Positions 1-9,040 of a DNA stretch of 64,000 nt are shown here, piece after piece. Source of the DNA: JAOXRU01 sp965247735 (lineage in GTDB: Bacteria > Bacteroidota > Bacteroidia > Flavobacteriales > Flavobacteriaceae); contig CBDFHN010000002.1 of the NCBI GenBank assembly GCA_965247735.1, forward strand, positions 4,650,001-4,714,000. Direction: 5' to 3'. A program made the position numbers and the translations under genes. The notes below the pieces were generated by a model, which searched no databases, had not been told where the DNA came from, and saw only the letters and a list, made by a program, of their open reading frames with translations. How positions within the stretch are numbered: the stretch's first letter is position 1; each line of letters begins with the position of its first letter.

Positions 1-2311
1 AGTATACCTTGTTTCCTGTTTTGTTTTGTAAAACAGGCTCTACCACTTTGGTAATATCATTACAATTACCAGCAGCAGATATCACAACAGTACCAGGAGA
101 AATTACTTCTTCATTTGGGTACTTTTGTTTCATAGATAAAGAGTCTTTACCTGTAGGAACGTTAACACCTAATGCTATAGCAAAATCAGAAATTCCTTTT
201 ACTGCTTCATACAAACGAGCATCTTCACCTTCATTCTTACAAGGCCACATCCAGTTTGCAGAAAGGGATACACTTTGTAATCCATCTTTTAATGGTGCCC
301 ATATAATATTAGATAAAGCTTCTGCAATAGCATTTCTACTTCCAGCAGTAGCATCTATTAAAGCGCTAATTGGAGCATGACCAATAGTAGTAGCAATACC
401 TTCTTTTCCTTTATAATCTAGTGCCATTACTCCAACATTATTTAGTGGAAGTTGTAATGGACCAGCACATTGTTGTTTGGCAACTTTACCACCAACACAT
501 CTATCTACTTTATTGGTTAACCAATCTTTACAAGCAACAGACTCTAGCTGTAATACTTGATCTAGGTAGTTGTGTATTTTACTAGAATCGTAAGTAATAG
601 TGTCATAATTACGGGTAATAGTAGTATCTGTCATGATTGTTTTTGGAGAACTTCCAAACATATCTGACAATTCTAAATCCATTGGTTTTTCTCCAGTAGT
701 TTTAGATTCAAAAGTAAATCTATCATTTGTAGTAACGTCACCAACTTCGTACATTGGCGAACGTTCACGATCTGCAATACGTTGTAATGTATCGATATCT
801 TTTTTTCCGATAACAAGCCCCATACGTTCTTGAGATTCGTTTCCGATAATCTCTTTTGCAGATAGCGTAGGGTCACCAACAGGAAGTTTATCCAAATCGA
901 TGTTTCCACCAGTTTCTTCAATTAATTCTGATAGGCAGTTTAAGTGTCCACCAGCACCATGATCATGGATAGAAACTACAGGGTTGATATCGTTTTCTAC
1001 CATACCACGAATGGCATTAGCAGCACGTTTTTGCATTTCTGGGTTAGAACGTTGTATGGCATTTAGTTCTATTCCTGAACTAAACTCTCCAGTATCAGCT
1101 GATGAAACTGCAGCACCACCCATTCCAATTCTATAATTATCACCACCAAGGATTACAATTTTGTCTCCTTCTTTTGGGTCGTCTTTAAGAGCTTGTTCTG
1201 CCTTAGCATATCCGATACCACCAGCTTGCATAATTACTTTATCGAAACCTAATTTTCTAGCCTCTTCTTCATGCTCAAAAGTAAGTACAGATCCAGTAAT
1301 AAGTGGCTGCCCAAATTTGTTTCCAAAATCAGAAGCTCCATTAGAAGCTTTAATTAAAATATCCATTGGAGTTTGGTACAACCATTTTCTTTCAGTCATG
1401 GCTTGTTCCCAAGGTCTATTTTCTTCTAAACGAGAATAAGAAGTCATATAAACTGCTGTACCAGCTAAAGGAAGTGATCCTCTACCACCAGCAAGACGGT
1501 CTCTAATTTCTCCACCAGCTCCAGTTGCTGCACCATTAAATGGTTCTACTGTAGTTGGGAAGTTGTGTGTTTCTGCTTTTAGTGAAATAACCGAGTCAAA
1601 AGCTGTTTCTTGATAAAAATCTGGCTTGTCGGCAGTTTTTGGTGCAAATTGTGTAACCGTTGGGCCTTCAATAAAAGCAACATTATCTTTATATGCTGAT
1701 ACAATTCCTTGTGGTGTTTCAGCTGATGTTTTTTTAATCAGTTTAAAGAGCGATGTAGGCATCTCTTCACCATCGATGATAAAAGTACCATTGAATATTT
1801 TATGACGACAGTGTTCAGAATTTACCTGTGAGAATCCAAATACTTCAGAATCGGTAAGTTTCCTTCCAATTTTTTTAGCAATATCTTCTAGATATTTTAC
1901 CTCTTCGTCATTTAATGCTAAACCTTCTTGTTTGTTATAAGCAGCAATATCATCTATTTCTAAGATGGCTTCTGGTTTTACATTTACTACAAAAATATCT
2001 TGGTGTAATGAGGCAAATTTTTGAGATAACATAGTATCATAATCAGAAAAATCTTCCGTTACATTTACATATTCCTCAATTCTAATAATGCCTTCAATAG
2101 CCATATTTTGAGTAATCTCAACGGCATTGGTACTCCAAGGAGAAACCATTGCTGCTCTAGGACCAACAAAAAAAGTGTCTATTGACGCCTCGTTTATTTT
2201 AGGTTGATTTCCAAAAAGCCAATTCAATTTAGAAATGGTTTCTGCTGTTAATTCTTCTGCTGTTTGTACAGCAAATACTTTGCTGCTTACGTTTCCAAAG
2301 AAATGAATCAT
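1..2311 (-). CDS. purL: Phosphoribosylformylglycinamidine synthase, N-terminal 770 residues (partial, runs off window start)
   Basis: Catalyses the fourth step of purine synthesis, converting FGAR and glutamine to FGAM with ATP. The frame is open from the ATG at 2309-2311 (protein begins MIHFFGNVSSK) to base 1 and is cut by the window edge, so the C-terminal glutaminase domain is not seen. Visible family signatures are ETHNFPTTVEPFNGAATG followed by AGGEIRDR at about residues 246-271 and IHDHGAGGHLNCLSEL near residue 447, both in the FGAM synthase ATP-binding core. Length so far fits the long single-chain PurL of about 1200 residues used by Bacteroidota. It is transcribed leftward, alone in what is visible. 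Identification is secure. Confidence 0.96.
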   Translation of the reverse strand, partial: MIHFFGNVSSKVFAVQTAEELTAETISKLNWLFGNQPKINEASIDTFFVGPRAAMVSPWSTNAVEITQNMAIEGIIRIEEYVNVTEDFSDYDTMLSQKFASLHQDIFVVNVKPEAILEIDDIAAYNKQEGLALNDEEVKYLEDIAKKIGRKLTDSEVFGFSQVNSEHCRHKIFNGTFIIDGEEMPTSLFKLIKKTSAETPQGIVSAYKDNVAFIEGPTVTQFAPKTADKPDFYQETAFDSVISLKAETHNFPTTVEPFNGAATGAGGEIRDRLAGGRGSLPLAGTAVYMTSYSRLEENRPWEQAMTERKWLYQTPMDILIKASNGASDFGNKFGQPLITGSVLTFEHEEEARKLGFDKVIMQAGGIGYAKAEQALKDDPKEGDKIVILGGDNYRIGMGGAAVSSADTGEFSSGIELNAIQRSNPEMQKRAANAIRGMVENDINPVVSIHDHGAGGHLNCLSELIEETGGNIDLDKLPVGDPTLSAKEIIGNESQERMGLVIGKKDIDTLQRIADRERSPMYEVGDVTTNDRFTFESKTTGEKPMDLELSDMFGSSPKTIMTDTTITRNYDTITYDSSKIHNYLDQVLQLESVACKDWLTNKVDRCVGGKVAKQQCAGPLQLPLNNVGVMALDYKGKEGIATTIGHAPISALIDATAGSRNAIAEALSNIIWAPLKDGLQSVSLSANWMWPCKNEGEDARLYEAVKGISDFAIALGVNVPTGKDSLSMKQKYPNEEVISPGTVVISAAGNCNDITKVVEPVLQNKTGNKVY

Positions 2312-2481
2312 GTAGTTATATGTTTGTTGCGTTATTTAAAGCGGCAAATTTACGGTTTTAATACCGATAATTAAATAGGAAATATTGAATATTAAATAAA
2401 GAGTAATTAACAATGATTTTTAATATCTTATCAATTCTACTACTTAAGATGGTATTCTGTGTATTTTGAGAATTACTTTAA

Positions 2482-2489
2482 TATATTTG
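2482..2489 (+). promoter_or_regulatory. Flavobacterial -7 box (TATATTTG) for the AraC-type regulator
   Basis: TATATTTG matches the Bacteroidota -7 consensus TAnnTTTG. It ends 5 bases before the ATG at 2495, so transcription would start at or beside the start codon and the mRNA would be nearly leaderless. No good TTG at the -33 position is seen at the usual 19-base spacing. Confidence 0.5.
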
Positions 2490-2494
2490 TTTTT

Positions 2495-3529
2495 ATGAAT
2501 TTTGAAGGACAACTGTTATTCTTTTTTAGTGCATTGGGCTGTTTTAATGGTTTTCTACTAAGTGTTTATTTTGCTTTTTTTAGAAAGAATAAAGGAGCGT
2601 CTAATTACTTTCTTGCCGCATTGCTATTGATGTTGAGTATTAGAATAGTGAAATCTGTTCTTTTAACTTTTAGCCCCAATTTATCAGGTGTATTTATTCA
2701 AATTGGACTTTCTGCTTGTTTTTTAATTGGCCCTTTTCTTTATTTTTATGTGTGTGCTGCAACAAATGAAGAAAGGAATATCAATAAAAAATGGTTGTAT
2801 CATATTTCTCCTTTATTACTATTGATTATTGGAGTTACTTATTTTTATCCTTTTTGGGAACGAATAGATTTGTGGCGTGGTTATTTTATTTTTGTTATTT
2901 ATTTACAATGGCTAGTTTATATTATTTTATCAGGATTTACTATAAAACATTTGTTTAAAAAAATGTTTTCGAAAGGAAAAAAACTTAGTGATTATGAGTT
3001 TTGGGTTCTTAGTATTTTTATAGGAGTAACAATTATATGGATAGCATTTAATACAGCTTCATATACTTCCTATATTATTGGTGCATTATCATTTTCGTTT
3101 GTACTTTATTTGGTGTTAATCCTGTGGTTTTTCAAAAGGAAAAAGAATACTGATTTTTTTGAAGTAAAAGAGAAGTATGCAAATAAGAAAATAGACACAG
3201 ATGAGGCTTCTGTTATAGCAATAATGTTGCAAGATTTGATGAAAGATAAAAATGTATATACGAATCCAAATCTTAAATTAGCAGATGTTGCTAGTGGTAT
3301 TAAGATGCTCCCACATCAATTATCTCAGTTTTTAAATGATAATATGGGGAAGAGTTTTTCTCAATTTGTAAATGAATATAGAATTGAAGAAGCAAAACGA
3401 TTGTTATTAACCAAGAAAAATTTCACAACAGAAGCTATTGGTTATGAATGTGGTTTTAATTCCAAATCTACTTTTTTTACGACCTTTAAAAAAATTGCAG
3501 GAGTAACTCCTACAGTGTTTAAGAATTAG
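2495..3529 (+). CDS. Membrane-anchored AraC-type transcriptional regulator
   Basis: About 344 residues. The N-terminal 220 residues are a set of roughly six to seven hydrophobic helices (starting LLFFFSALGCFNGFLLSVYF), and the C-terminal 100 residues are an AraC/XylS helix-turn-helix domain (IEEAKRLLLTKKNFTTEAIG then GYECGFNSKSTFFTTFKKIAG). This architecture, a polytopic membrane sensor fused directly to a DNA-binding domain, is common in Flavobacteriia, and ligands are generally unknown. An upstream in-frame ATG at 2459 exists, but the ATG at 2495 is preferred because a TATATTTG promoter box lies at 2482-2489 and the hydrophobic domain begins right after. Its stop is only 2 bases from the stop of the convergent response-regulator gene. 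A link to the exported-hydrolase cluster is possible but inferred only from position. Confidence 0.85.
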   Translation: MNFEGQLLFFFSALGCFNGFLLSVYFAFFRKNKGASNYFLAALLLMLSIRIVKSVLLTFSPNLSGVFIQIGLSACFLIGPFLYFYVCAATNEERNINKKWLYHISPLLLLIIGVTYFYPFWERIDLWRGYFIFVIYLQWLVYIILSGFTIKHLFKKMFSKGKKLSDYEFWVLSIFIGVTIIWIAFNTASYTSYIIGALSFSFVLYLVLILWFFKRKKNTDFFEVKEKYANKKIDTDEASVIAIMLQDLMKDKNVYTNPNLKLADVASGIKMLPHQLSQFLNDNMGKSFSQFVNEYRIEEAKRLLLTKKNFTTEAIGYECGFNSKSTFFTTFKKIAGVTPTVFKN

Positions 3530-3531
3530 AA

Positions 3532-4245
3532 TTATTTTGGACTAAAAAGATCTTCAACATTCTTTTTATAATATTCACCTATCGGAACTTCTATGTTCTC
3601 AATTTCAATGTCGTGCTTGGTATATGCCGTTATTTTGTCTGAGTTGACAATATAGGATCTGTGAATTCTAGTAAAACGGGTATCTAAATTGTGCTTAAAA
3701 GCAGTGATACTGTGCTTTATAATATGATTCTTTTTGTTTGAATAGATTTTGATATAATCTTTTATACTTTCTATATACAAGATGTCATCAAAAAAGACTT
3801 TTACCTGCTTTCGATCTTCTCGAATAAAAATAAATTCTTCCTTTTTAGAAATTGGAGTATCTACAACAGGACTATGATTCTCTTTGGTATGCTGTTGTGT
3901 TTCTGTAAATTTTTCAATGGCTTTAAAAAAGCGACCAAATGTTATGGGTTTTAACAAATAGTCAATGGCATTAAGTTCAAAACCATCTAATGCATAATCT
4001 CTATAGGCAGTGGTGAAAATAACTTTGGGTTTATGAATAAGATTTTTAAAAAAATCGGTACCTTTTAGTACAGGCATTTCTATATCTAAAAAAATTAGAT
4101 CTACATCTTGTTGCTTTAATATTTTACTAGCTTCAATAGCACTTTCACAAGAAGCGACAAGAGAAAAGTTATCTAGCTGACTCAAATGATTTTTAATTAA
4201 CCGCCTAGCCAATTCTTCATCATCTATAATTATGCAGTTGTACAT
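3532..4245 (-). CDS. LytTR-family response regulator
   Basis: 237 residues: a receiver domain (residues 1-115) with the acidic pair near residues 8-9 (IIIDDEE), phospho-acceptor Asp54 in LIFLDIEMP, TTAYRDYALDGFELNAIDYL and the conserved Lys in LLKPI, then a C-terminal LytTR DNA-binding domain (about 135-235; FIFIREDRKQVKVFFDDILY and the later HRSYIVNSDKI). It is the partner of the LytS-type kinase immediately upstream: the kinase stop and this start overlap as TAATG, so the two are translationally coupled. LytTR proteins bind pairs of direct repeats upstream of targets. The most obvious target is the exported-protein cluster divergent from the kinase. Confidence 0.93.
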   Translation of the reverse strand: MYNCIIIDDEELARRLIKNHLSQLDNFSLVASCESAIEASKILKQQDVDLIFLDIEMPVLKGTDFFKNLIHKPKVIFTTAYRDYALDGFELNAIDYLLKPITFGRFFKAIEKFTETQQHTKENHSPVVDTPISKKEEFIFIREDRKQVKVFFDDILYIESIKDYIKIYSNKKNHIIKHSITAFKHNLDTRFTRIHRSYIVNSDKITAYTKHDIEIENIEVPIGEYYKKNVEDLFSPK

Positions 4246-5327
4246 TAATGCTGTTTAAGTGTTAAAGATAAAGAAAAATTATTCTCGTTTTCTTCAGTTT
4301 CTAAGATATGATTGTTTTGATAAAGTAATTCTAGTTGTTTCTTTATATTTTGTAAACCAAGTGGTTTACTGGTTTTGTCTAATTTGTTTGCTACCGCGTT
4401 TTTTGGTTTGGTATTTGATAAAGAAAATATAATATCCTGATCTAATAGCCCGATATTGATATTAATTTTGGCTTGTTTTAATTCTTGACTCACTCCATGT
4501 TTAAATGCGTTTTCTATAAATGTAAGTAATAGTAAAGGAGCAATTTTTACATCTTTTTTTATATCCTTTTCAAATGTAACGACAACCCGTTTTCCATACC
4601 TAATCTTTTCTAAAGCTAGATAACTATCAATAAGCTCAATTTCTTTTTTGAGCGAAACAAAATTTTCATCACATCGGTACAACATGTAATCTAAAATATG
4701 AGATAGTCGCTCAATTACTTCTGGAGTGGTATCAGATTTTTCAATAGCAAGTGTATACAAGTTGTTTAGCGTATTGAATAAAAAATGAGGATTCAACTGA
4801 TGTTTTAACGCCGATAATTCTGCTGTTTTTTTTTGCTCGTTTTGTTTTAATAATTTTTGTTGGTTTTTATAAAACCTAGCCATTAATAATAGCGCTGCTG
4901 GTGTTAGAAATTTAATGCTCTTACTAAGTAATACTGAAAAAACGATAATACGTTCCGAAAATGTCTTTTGAGCATAAAATTTAGCGATTTCTGTATAGTA
5001 TTCAATGTATTTAGGTTCGAATAAGTAAATGTTAATGGCGCTGTACAAAGCAAACATTGAAAATAATAACACAGCTAACCAAAAAATAAATAAAAAAGTC
5101 TTTTTAGTGTTTAGAAATTTAGGGATTAAAACATAGATGCATACATAAGTTGTAATTATTTGTATGCTTACAATTTTTAAGGTAGAGTGAAATAACTGTA
5201 TATGCCCTGCACCATAATTATTAATATTAACGGAAAACATAAAATAGAGAAATATACAAATCCAAAAGAATATGTTTTTGATAATTACTGAATTTGAAAT
5301 TGGGTGTTTTTTCTGATGGCGATTCAT
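4245..5327 (-). CDS. LytS-type sensor histidine kinase
   Basis: 360 residues with four predicted membrane helices in the first 150 (for example FFWICIFLYFMFSV and LFIFWLAVLLFSMFALYS), then a short coiled segment and the His_kinase domain: phospho-acceptor His181 in HQLNPHFLFNTLNNL, followed by an ATPase region with FIENAFKHGVSQE. There is no extracellular sensor domain, so the signal is probably read in or near the membrane. The gene starts at 5327, facing the start of the exported-protein cluster across a 208-base intergenic region, and overlaps the response-regulator gene by one base. It therefore very likely autophosphorylates and signals to that LytTR regulator. Confidence 0.92.
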   Translation of the reverse strand: MNRHQKKHPISNSVIIKNIFFWICIFLYFMFSVNINNYGAGHIQLFHSTLKIVSIQIITTYVCIYVLIPKFLNTKKTFLFIFWLAVLLFSMFALYSAINIYLFEPKYIEYYTEIAKFYAQKTFSERIIVFSVLLSKSIKFLTPAALLLMARFYKNQQKLLKQNEQKKTAELSALKHQLNPHFLFNTLNNLYTLAIEKSDTTPEVIERLSHILDYMLYRCDENFVSLKKEIELIDSYLALEKIRYGKRVVVTFEKDIKKDVKIAPLLLLTFIENAFKHGVSQELKQAKININIGLLDQDIIFSLSNTKPKNAVANKLDKTSKPLGLQNIKKQLELLYQNNHILETEENENNFSLSLTLKQH

Positions 5328-5421
5328 ATGATCTATAAAAATACGATTATAATTCTTTTAAAGTTGAAAAGTAGATAGAATGGCTTTTTCAGTCTATAAA
5401 CCAATGAGAAATGGCGCTAAA

Positions 5422-5447
5422 ACCAGTTTTAACAGCAAATAGTTTTA
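5422..5447. promoter_or_regulatory. Pair of direct repeats in the kinase / cluster intergenic region
   Basis: ACCAGTTTTA at 5422-5431 and AATAGTTTTA at 5438-5447 share AGTTTTA with 16 bases start to start. They lie 57-80 bases upstream of the TACTTTTG -7 box of the exported-protein cluster. A LytTR-type regulator would be expected to bind paired direct repeats here, but the spacing is shorter than the usual 20-22, so this is only a candidate. Confidence 0.25.
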
Positions 5448-5503
5448 TGTTTTCTAAAAATGGCCTTTGGTCTATTATTTAAGAGCTGCCAAAATGCTAG
5501 ATA

Positions 5504-5511
5504 TACTTTTG
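5504..5511 (+). promoter_or_regulatory. -7 box (TACTTTTG) for the exported NTF2 / hydrolase cluster
   Basis: TACTTTTG matches TAnnTTTG and lies 25 bases before the ATG at 5536. A clear -33 TTG at the right spacing is lacking, as expected of an activator-dependent promoter. Confidence 0.4.
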
Positions 5512-5535
5512 GCTAAACGTTAAAAATATAAAATA

Positions 5536-5973
5536 ATGAAAAAAGTAATTTTAGGCTGTTTATTAACAGTAAGTTGTGTTGTTATTAGTTTTGCTCAGGG
5601 TTCTGATTATGCTCAAATTGAAAAAACAATACACCATTATATTGATGGTAACCTGATAGACGATTTTGAAGAGATTAAAAAAGGTTTCCATACCGATGCA
5701 ACTATGAAAAGTATTTCTTCCAAAACAGGTAAATATAGAGCTTATAATGCATTGGAGATCTTTAAAAAAGCAAAAAAGAGAACTACTCCAAAACAAAATG
5801 TTATAAGCAAAATTACAAATATAGATATCACAGAAACTGCGGCAAATGCTAAAATAGTTACAAATAGTTCTAGAGCTGTCGTTACCGATTATATGCACTT
5901 GCTTAAAATTGATGGAGTATGGAAAATTGTAGGTAAAATTTACAGTGTAAAAATGAAATCTACTAGTAATTAA
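5536..5973 (+). CDS. Secreted NTF2-like (putative lumazine-binding type) protein, copy 1
   Basis: 145 residues with a signal peptide ending near SFAQ (residues about 1-21), leaving a roughly 125-residue alpha+beta domain of the NTF2 fold. The sequence resembles the secreted 'putative lumazine-binding' branch of that superfamily: SDYAQIEKTIHHYIDG at the start, FHTDATMKSI in the middle and DYMHLLKIDGVWKIVGKIY at the end. It is a paralogue of the gene at 10175-10594, sharing the SDYAQIEKT, NALE-FKK and DYM-LLKIDG-WK-V blocks. It is the first gene of the cluster read away from the LytS/LytT pair and has 18 bases to the next gene. NTF2-fold proteins may be small-molecule binders or enzymes; no activity can be assigned. 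Confidence 0.75.
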   Translation: MKKVILGCLLTVSCVVISFAQGSDYAQIEKTIHHYIDGNLIDDFEEIKKGFHTDATMKSISSKTGKYRAYNALEIFKKAKKRTTPKQNVISKITNIDITETAANAKIVTNSSRAVVTDYMHLLKIDGVWKIVGKIYSVKMKSTSN

Positions 5974-5991
5974 TTTTTAAGGTATAAAAAT

Positions 5992-8172
5992 ATGATATTG
6001 CAAACCAAAAAATCTAATTGCATAGTAATACTCCTAGTTCTATTTTTTACAACAATTATTTTTGCTCAAGAAGCAACAATTAAATTTATAGATACTGCTA
6101 TTAAAGTAGATGGTAAGTTAGAAGAAACAGTTTGGGATAATCTTCCAGAAATCTCAAGTTTTTATAATTATTTGCCTACAGACCAAGGTATAGCAATACA
6201 ACAAACTGTTGTAAAAGTATTTCATGATAAAAACTACTTATATGTAAGTGCCATTTATAAAGATACAGAAGCAAAAGTACAAGTAAGTTCTCTAAAACGT
6301 GATGCTTCTATAGGTATTAGCGATTCTTTTGTGTTTGTTTTAGATAGTCAAAATCAACAGCAAAATGCCTATTATTTTGCTGTTAATGGTTTTGGGGCTC
6401 AAGTAGATGGTTTAGTCGGGCGTACAAATGATAGTTTTGAACTAAATTATAGTTGGAATACCATATGGAAGTCAGCGGCTTCTGTAGATGGCAATCAAAA
6501 AATATATGAATTAGCAATTCCATTAAAGTCAATTAGCTATAATAAGGATAGTTCTGTATTTGGAATTCAGTTTTATACTAGAGATATTAAAAAAAATGCA
6601 TGGACAATCTTAACTAATGTAAAACGTAACTTTAGGTTATTTGATTTGCGTTTTACAAGACCATTTTCTGTAGAAGCCTTACCTCATAAAACTACCTCTC
6701 GGTTTTCGGTAACTCCATCTGTAACGGCAAATTATCAAAATGATGTTATTACCGATGTTGATGACCTGAAGTTTAAACCAAGTCTGGATGTACAATACAA
6801 TATCACTTCGTCATTAAAATTGGATGCAACAATTAATCCCGATTTTTCTCAAATTGATGTAGATCAACAGGTAACAAATTTAACACGTTTTGCGGTTAAT
6901 TTTCCAGAGCAACGTAATTTTTTCTTAGAAAACTCGGATTTATTTTCTAATCTGGGAGTGGCAGGAGTCAACCCGTTTTATTCACGTAGAATTGGAGCCA
7001 AGTCTGATATTAAATTTGGATTAAAAATTTCTGGGAATATTTCTGCTAGAACAAGGATAGGTCTTTTGGATGTACAGACAGGTGCTAAAGATGAGCTGGC
7101 TTCACAAAACTATGCTGTTGCGGTTGTAGAACAAAAACTATCGAAAAATTTTACTGCAACAGGCTTTTTAATAAACCGACAAGAAACAGACAAAGTAAAT
7201 TTTGTTGATGATTATAACAGAGTATCAGGAATTAATGTCAATTATAAATCGGATAATAATAAATGGCTAGGAACAGCAAATTTTGGAAAAAGTTTTAATG
7301 ATGCTATATCTGGAGATGGTAATTTTTATAATGCTGGTATTTGGTATAATAAAAGGGGATTGGAATGGAACGTAGCGCTAAAGAAAGTAGAAAAAAACTA
7401 TATTACAGATGTTGGTTTTACACCTAGATTGTATAATTATGACGCGATAAATGATCTTGTTATTAGAGAAGGATATACACAGACTACTGCTGGAGTAGAG
7501 TATCAAAAATTTTATGAGAATAATATGAAAATAAATTCAATCCGTTTCTTAAACTATAAAAACAATACTTATTTTAATGAGGATGGTAATTTAAGTCAAT
7601 CTTCTCATTTTTTAAATTCAGCAATATTTTTTAAGAACCTTTCTGCAGTTTATTATGTGTTTAAATATGATGTTGTGAAGTTGAAATATGGTTTTGATCC
7701 GCTTAGAAATGGCAATTCAATACTACCTAACGATTACCGTTTTGGAACAGTAAAAGTAGGTTATAATTCTGCAAATAATAGAAAAGTTAGGTATCGGTTA
7801 AATTTAGAAAAGGGGAATTATTATAGCGGAAAAAAAACAGCGGCAGGAGTATATGTAAATTATCAATTATTGCCTTTTGCAAATATAGAATTGTCACATA
7901 ATATTAACCAAATAGACTTAGATGTTTTAGGGGAAGAAACGTTCAATTTAACACGTTTTACAGGACAAATTTTCTTTAATAATAAATTGAACTGGACAAC
8001 TTATGGACAGTACAATACGCAGTTTGATAATTTTAATATCAATAGCCGTTTGCAGTGGGAATATAAACCGTTGTCATATGTTTATTTAGTTGTAACCGAT
8101 AATTATTCAAAAGATATTACTAGAAAAGATTGGGGAATTTCTTTTAAAATGAATTATAGATTTGATTTTTGA
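5992..8172 (+). CDS. DUF5916 outer-membrane protein with N-terminal family-9-like carbohydrate-binding domain
   Basis: 726 residues. After a signal peptide (cleavage near IFAQ, residue 27), residues about 30-205 form a CBM9-like beta-sandwich (VDGKLEETVWDNLPEISSFY, SDSFVFVLDSQ and YELAIPLKSISY are typical). The rest is the DUF5916 region, rich in alternating beta strands with aromatic ends and closing in a terminal Phe (KMNYRFDF), as expected for an outer-membrane beta-barrel. The family signature DATINPDFSQIDVDQQVTNL and FPEQRNFFLEN is visible. Function of the family is unknown. It is common in marine Bacteroidota beside exported peptidases and hydrolases. Here it sits second in the cluster and could be its outer-membrane binding or transport component, which is inference. 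Confidence 0.85.
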   Translation: MILQTKKSNCIVILLVLFFTTIIFAQEATIKFIDTAIKVDGKLEETVWDNLPEISSFYNYLPTDQGIAIQQTVVKVFHDKNYLYVSAIYKDTEAKVQVSSLKRDASIGISDSFVFVLDSQNQQQNAYYFAVNGFGAQVDGLVGRTNDSFELNYSWNTIWKSAASVDGNQKIYELAIPLKSISYNKDSSVFGIQFYTRDIKKNAWTILTNVKRNFRLFDLRFTRPFSVEALPHKTTSRFSVTPSVTANYQNDVITDVDDLKFKPSLDVQYNITSSLKLDATINPDFSQIDVDQQVTNLTRFAVNFPEQRNFFLENSDLFSNLGVAGVNPFYSRRIGAKSDIKFGLKISGNISARTRIGLLDVQTGAKDELASQNYAVAVVEQKLSKNFTATGFLINRQETDKVNFVDDYNRVSGINVNYKSDNNKWLGTANFGKSFNDAISGDGNFYNAGIWYNKRGLEWNVALKKVEKNYITDVGFTPRLYNYDAINDLVIREGYTQTTAGVEYQKFYENNMKINSIRFLNYKNNTYFNEDGNLSQSSHFLNSAIFFKNLSAVYYVFKYDVVKLKYGFDPLRNGNSILPNDYRFGTVKVGYNSANNRKVRYRLNLEKGNYYSGKKTAAGVYVNYQLLPFANIELSHNINQIDLDVLGEETFNLTRFTGQIFFNNKLNWTTYGQYNTQFDNFNINSRLQWEYKPLSYVYLVVTDNYSKDITRKDWGISFKMNYRFDF

Positions 8173-8209
8173 AATATACGTTGCATTCTGTTTTTACTCG
8201 GATTTTTAG

Positions 8210-8244
8210 TTCTAATATATAATTCCGAACTTCTAATTTATAAT
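8210..8244. repeat. Near-identical 14-base direct repeats spaced 21 bases
   Basis: TTCTAATATATAAT (8210-8223) and TTCTAATTTATAAT (8231-8244) match at 13 of 14 positions, two helical turns apart, in the gap between the DUF5916 gene and the DJ-1-like gene. That spacing suits a regulator binding one DNA face. It could also be chance in AT-rich DNA. Confidence 0.35.
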
Positions 8245-8296
8245 CTAAAAACGAAAAGGGAATGAGATGTATGATCTTGCAAGAAAAATAACACTT

Positions 8297-9037
8297 ATGC
8301 AAAAGTACATCTCATTTTATTTGTTAATTATTCTCTTTTCCTGTAGTACAATTTCCGGGCAAGACAGAATACTTTTTGTGGTATCTAATCAAACAACCTA
8401 TGGTAACTCAACCATAAAAACAGCTAATCATTTTGCTGAAATTGTTTTGGCTTATGATGTGTTTGTAAAGTCAGGATATGAAATTGATTTTGTTAGTCCT
8501 AATGGAGGGATAATTCCTATTGGGTATATTAATAAATCGGATAGTGTACAAGCAAGATATTTAGACGATTCTGATTTTATGGATCGTTTTAAAAATACGC
8601 TAACTCCCCAGCAAGTAAATGCTTCAAATTACAAGGCAGTTTATTATAGTGGCGGTGGAGCTGCAATGTATGGAGTTCCCGAAAACAGCAGAATTCAGAA
8701 AATTTCAAGTACTATTTATGAAAATAATGGAGTGGTATCTGCTATATGTCATGGTACAGCGGGTATTGTAAATTTAAAAACGACTAGGGGTAATTATCTA
8801 TATCAAGGCAAGCAAATATCTGGTTATCCTGACATGTTTGAAAGAAAAAATAAAGCTTATTATAAAGAGTTTCCGTTTTCTATTGAAGCTAAAATTAGAG
8901 CTAATAAAGGCAAGTTTGAGTATTCTAAAAAGGGATGGGATAGTTTCTATGTTACGGATGGTAGATTGGTTACTGGTCAAGATCCTTCTGCTTCTACGGC
9001 AGTAGCGAAAGCTGTAGTTGTACTTCTTAAAAAATAG
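8297..9037 (+). CDS. DJ-1/PfpI-family lipoprotein (type 1 glutamine amidotransferase-like)
   Basis: 246 residues from the ATG at 8297. This start is chosen over the in-frame one at 8267 because it gives a clean lipoprotein signal, LLIILFSC with Cys16. The mature part is a DJ-1/PfpI domain: RILFVVSNQ first strand, VFVKSGYEIDFVSPNGG, and the nucleophile elbow SAICHGTAG with Cys151-His152. DJ-1-superfamily members of this shape include glyoxalase-like and peptidase-like enzymes. Export as a lipoprotein is unusual for a family that is mostly cytoplasmic. The gene is followed after 3 bases by a beta-lactamase-fold gene, so the two are probably co-translated. Reaction and substrate are unknown. Confidence 0.82.
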   Translation: MQKYISFYLLIILFSCSTISGQDRILFVVSNQTTYGNSTIKTANHFAEIVLAYDVFVKSGYEIDFVSPNGGIIPIGYINKSDSVQARYLDDSDFMDRFKNTLTPQQVNASNYKAVYYSGGGAAMYGVPENSRIQKISSTIYENNGVVSAICHGTAGIVNLKTTRGNYLYQGKQISGYPDMFERKNKAYYKEFPFSIEAKIRANKGKFEYSKKGWDSFYVTDGRLVTGQDPSASTAVAKAVVVLLKK

Positions 9038-9040
9038 TGG

